Of a stretch of 33,557 nucleotides of DNA, positions 32,053 through 33,557 are shown piece by piece. A model generated the notes under the pieces. That model worked only from the letters and a program-made list of their open reading frames with translations, was not told the DNA's origin and searched no databases. Position numbers and translations under genes: made by a program. Within the stretch, counting starts at the first letter, position 1; every line of letters begins with the position of its first letter. Source of the DNA: Desulforhopalus sp. (GTDB lineage Bacteria; Desulfobacterota; Desulfobulbia; Desulfobulbales; Desulfocapsaceae); contig JANJUM010000139.1 of assembly GCA_024710585.1 (NCBI GenBank), positions 1 to 33,557 of the forward strand, in the 5' to 3' direction.

Positions 32053-32823
32053 ATGAGCATATATCCTACCTATACATTCGATCACCTCACCTCGAGCAAT
32101 ATTACTCTCTGGAAATTGGCAGAGGAAGGTGCAGTCCATGGCACTGCAGTGGTCGCTCTCGAACAGAGCGGTGGTCGGGGCCGGCTGGGTAAAATCTGGC
32201 AGAGTACTGGTACCAAAGGGCTTTACTGCTCGATACTCGTCCGCCCCAGGCTCAGCCCCGAAACCTATCCGCAGCTGACTCTTGCTAGCGGCCTGGCGGT
32301 AGCCCTTGCCCTGGAAGCGTTGACCGGCCTCTCATGCCAGCTGAAGTGGCCCAACGATGTCTATGTTTGCGGCAAAAAGTGCGGTGGTATTCTTACCGAG
32401 GCTTCGCTTGGCAGCGGGGATGAGCGAAAACGTTTTGCAGTGATCGGCGTCGGGCTTAACGTGAATGCTGAAGTTGAAGATTTCTCTGGGGAATTGCTCA
32501 ACAAAGCCACCTCTCTCTTTCTCCAAAGTGGCAAGGTTTATGATCGTCGTGTGATTTTCGAACAGGTGCGTAGAGCGATCCTCGAGCAGGTAGATCGCTT
32601 GGTCGCTCAGGGATTGGGCTCGATTCTTACTGACTGGCGGGAGAGAGATTTCCTCCTCGGCAGGGAAACTGCGTGGTTGGCTTGTGATGGTAAGATCGTC
32701 ACCGGCGTTTCCCTGGGACCTGACGACCAGGGACAGTTGCAGGTGCGTGACCGGGAGGGCACCGTGCACGCGGTGCTTTCGGGGGATGTGCGACTCGCTG
32801 AAAAAGGCGGGTTCCCCCGCTAG
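32053..32823 (+). CDS. birA: Biotin--[acetyl-CoA-carboxylase] ligase, HTH-less
   Basis: Attaches biotin to carrier proteins; 256 residues. The family signatures are EQSGGRGRLGKIW (biotinyl-AMP loop, 37-49), KWPNDV (98-103), KKCGGILTE and VIGVGLNVNAE. The C-terminal SH3-like domain ends the protein (about 205-256). The N-terminal helix-turn-helix of E. coli BirA is absent, so this is a monofunctional ligase without repressor activity. Homology begins within ten residues of ATG 32053, which supports that start. The ATG nevertheless directly follows the dsr terminator's T-run, and no Shine-Dalgarno sequence is present. The next good in-frame start would cut into the catalytic domain. Confidence 0.9.
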   Translation: MSIYPTYTFDHLTSSNITLWKLAEEGAVHGTAVVALEQSGGRGRLGKIWQSTGTKGLYCSILVRPRLSPETYPQLTLASGLAVALALEALTGLSCQLKWPNDVYVCGKKCGGILTEASLGSGDERKRFAVIGVGLNVNAEVEDFSGELLNKATSLFLQSGKVYDRRVIFEQVRRAILEQVDRLVAQGLGSILTDWRERDFLLGRETAWLACDGKIVTGVSLGPDDQGQLQVRDREGTVHAVLSGDVRLAEKGGFPR

Positions 32824-32852
32824 GGCGATTTGCGCGCCACAGAGCGGGGGAG

Positions 32853-32875
32853 GGGATCAGACGAGAGCTGATTCC
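32853..32875. terminator. Hairpin between convergent birA and ahcY
   Basis: The arms GGGATCAG (32853-32860) and CTGATTCC (32868-32875) pair over 8 bp with one wobble and a 7-base loop, in the 56-bp space between two converging genes. No T-run follows on either strand, so a role as bidirectional terminator is only likely from position. Confidence 0.4.
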
Positions 32876-32879
32876 GCCA

Positions 32880-33557
32880 TCAATAGCGGTAGTAGTGCGG
32901 TTTGAAGGGGCCTTCCACGGAGACACCGATATAGTCGGCTTGTTCCTGGCTCAGACGGGTCAGGTTGGCGCCGATCTTTTTGAGATGCATCCTGGCAACC
33001 ATCTCGTCGAGATGCTTGGGCAGGAAGTAGACTTTCTTCTCGTAGTTATTGCCATTCTGCCACAATTCTATCTGCGCGAGCACCTGATTACTAAAGGAGT
33101 TGCTCATCACGAAGCTGGGGTGACCGGTGGCGCAGCCGAGATTGACCAGCCGACCTTCGGCGAGGATGATGATCCGCTTGCCGTCGGGGAAGATAACATG
33201 ATCTACCTGGGGCTTGATGTTCTCCCACGGCAGGGAGCGAATGGAGGCAATGTCTATTTCTGAGTCGAAATGGCCAATATTGCAGACAATAGCCTGGTCG
33301 GGCATAGTTTCCATATGGGCTCTGGTAATCACCCTCAAGTTGCCGGTGCAGGTGACGAAGATATTGCCAATGGCCGCCACTTCTTCCATGGTGACTACTC
33401 GATACCCTTCCATGGCCGCCTGCAGGGCGCAGATCGGGTCAATCTCGGTGACATACACCGTCGCCCCCATGCCGCGCAGCGCCTGGGCACAACCCTTGCC
33501 GACATCGCCGTAACCAATGACCACAGCGTTCTTGCCGGCAATCATCACGTCGGTGGC
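32880..33557 (-). CDS. ahcY: S-adenosylhomocysteine hydrolase, C-terminal part (5' end outside window)
   Basis: Partial gene: the reading frame runs off the right edge, leaving the last 225 residues of a protein usually 430-475 long. It begins in the conserved ATDVMIAGK segment. The NAD-binding GYGDVGKG loop, [57 protein letters not shown] and the C-terminal [10 protein letters not shown] follow, all typical of AhcY. The enzyme splits S-adenosylhomocysteine into adenosine and homocysteine, recycling the product of methyltransferases. No internal start should be used. It converges with birA. Confidence 0.96.
   Translation of the reverse strand, partial: ATDVMIAGKNAVVIGYGDVGKGCAQALRGMGATVYVTEIDPICALQAAMEGYRVVTMEEVAAIGNIFVTCTGNLRVITRAHMETMPDQAIVCNIGHFDSEIDIASIRSLPWENIKPQVDHVIFPDGKRIIILAEGRLVNLGCATGHPSFVMSNSFSNQVLAQIELWQNGNNYEKKVYFLPKHLDEMVARMHLKKIGANLTRLSQEQADYIGVSVEGPFKPHYYRY

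Noticed and set aside
27317-33557. Lower GC and more T-ending codons from about pgi/dsr onward, read as a transferred island.
   Set aside because: The change is gradual (rpoD already shows it), the genes are housekeeping or core energy genes, and high expression explains the dsr codon bias. No integrase, repeat or tRNA marks a boundary.
1-33557. Search for CRISPR arrays, tRNA/rRNA genes, insertion sequences, toxin-antitoxin or phage-defence genes.
   Set aside because: No repeat-spacer pattern, cloverleaf, transposase or defence-type domain could be seen; the window is densely filled with core genes.

Overview
The window looks like a chromosomal segment of a GC-rich, strictly anaerobic sulfate/sulfite-reducing Desulfobacterota bacterium. 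Desulfobulbales or a relative is my best guess. The main evidence is a complete dsrA-dsrB-dsrD locus at 29.2-32.0 kb: DsrD is typical of organisms that run DsrAB in the reductive direction, and both subunits carry the expected siroheme/[4Fe-4S] cysteines. A cytoplasmic [NiFe] hydrogenase, a bacterial dnaG-rpoD pair and a holB-ricT-metG block fit such an organism. I see no rRNA, tRNA, CRISPR array, insertion sequence or phage gene. The window is almost wall-to-wall coding, and the only stretch over 300 bases without a gene is 8618-8989.

Layout. (1) 113-4226, plus strand: a compact hydrogenase operon (small subunit, large subunit, 2x[4Fe-4S] ferredoxin, maturation protease). It also contains two small cysteine-bearing V4R-like proteins that are paralogues of each other, one first in the operon and one before the protease. 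(2) 4272-6609: yaaA on the minus strand, then a hypothetical protein and a receiver-like/degenerate-GGDEF protein on the plus strand. (3) 6634-8617, minus strand: the conserved pair of unknown function UPF0237 (tandem ACT) and UPF0210/DUF711. (4) 8990-16355, plus strand: a long probable operon of housekeeping genes (HD exoribonuclease-like, holB, ricT, metG, yggT, divIVA-like, DUF167) ending in a triosephosphate-isomerase homologue that lacks the catalytic glutamate. (5) 16384-20581, minus strand: three genes joined by ATGA overlaps, namely a GGDEF plus degenerate HD-GYP protein, an HDOD protein and a UbiB/ABC1 kinase. A conserved hypothetical lies just upstream. (6) 21588-28924, plus strand: dnaG, rpoD, dprA, rpe, pgi. 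(7) 28985-32052: dsrABD with a sigma70-type promoter, a strong hairpin between dsrB and dsrD, and a rho-independent terminator. (8) birA, whose start codon abuts that terminator, and the 3' half of ahcY running off the right edge.

How the genes fit together. The hydrogenase would take up or evolve H2 in the cytoplasm through the ferredoxin. No Hdr, F420 or NAD module lies in the visible part, so its redox partner is open, and the V4R-like pair are candidate accessory or sensory subunits. DsrAB reduces sulfite and DsrD stimulates it. The most unusual items are the hydrogenase-flanking V4R-like paralogues, the TIM homologue without its catalytic Glu, the coupled degenerate-signalling/HDOD/UbiB operon, and the dsrB-dsrD hairpin. 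All family calls come from reading motifs; no database search was possible.
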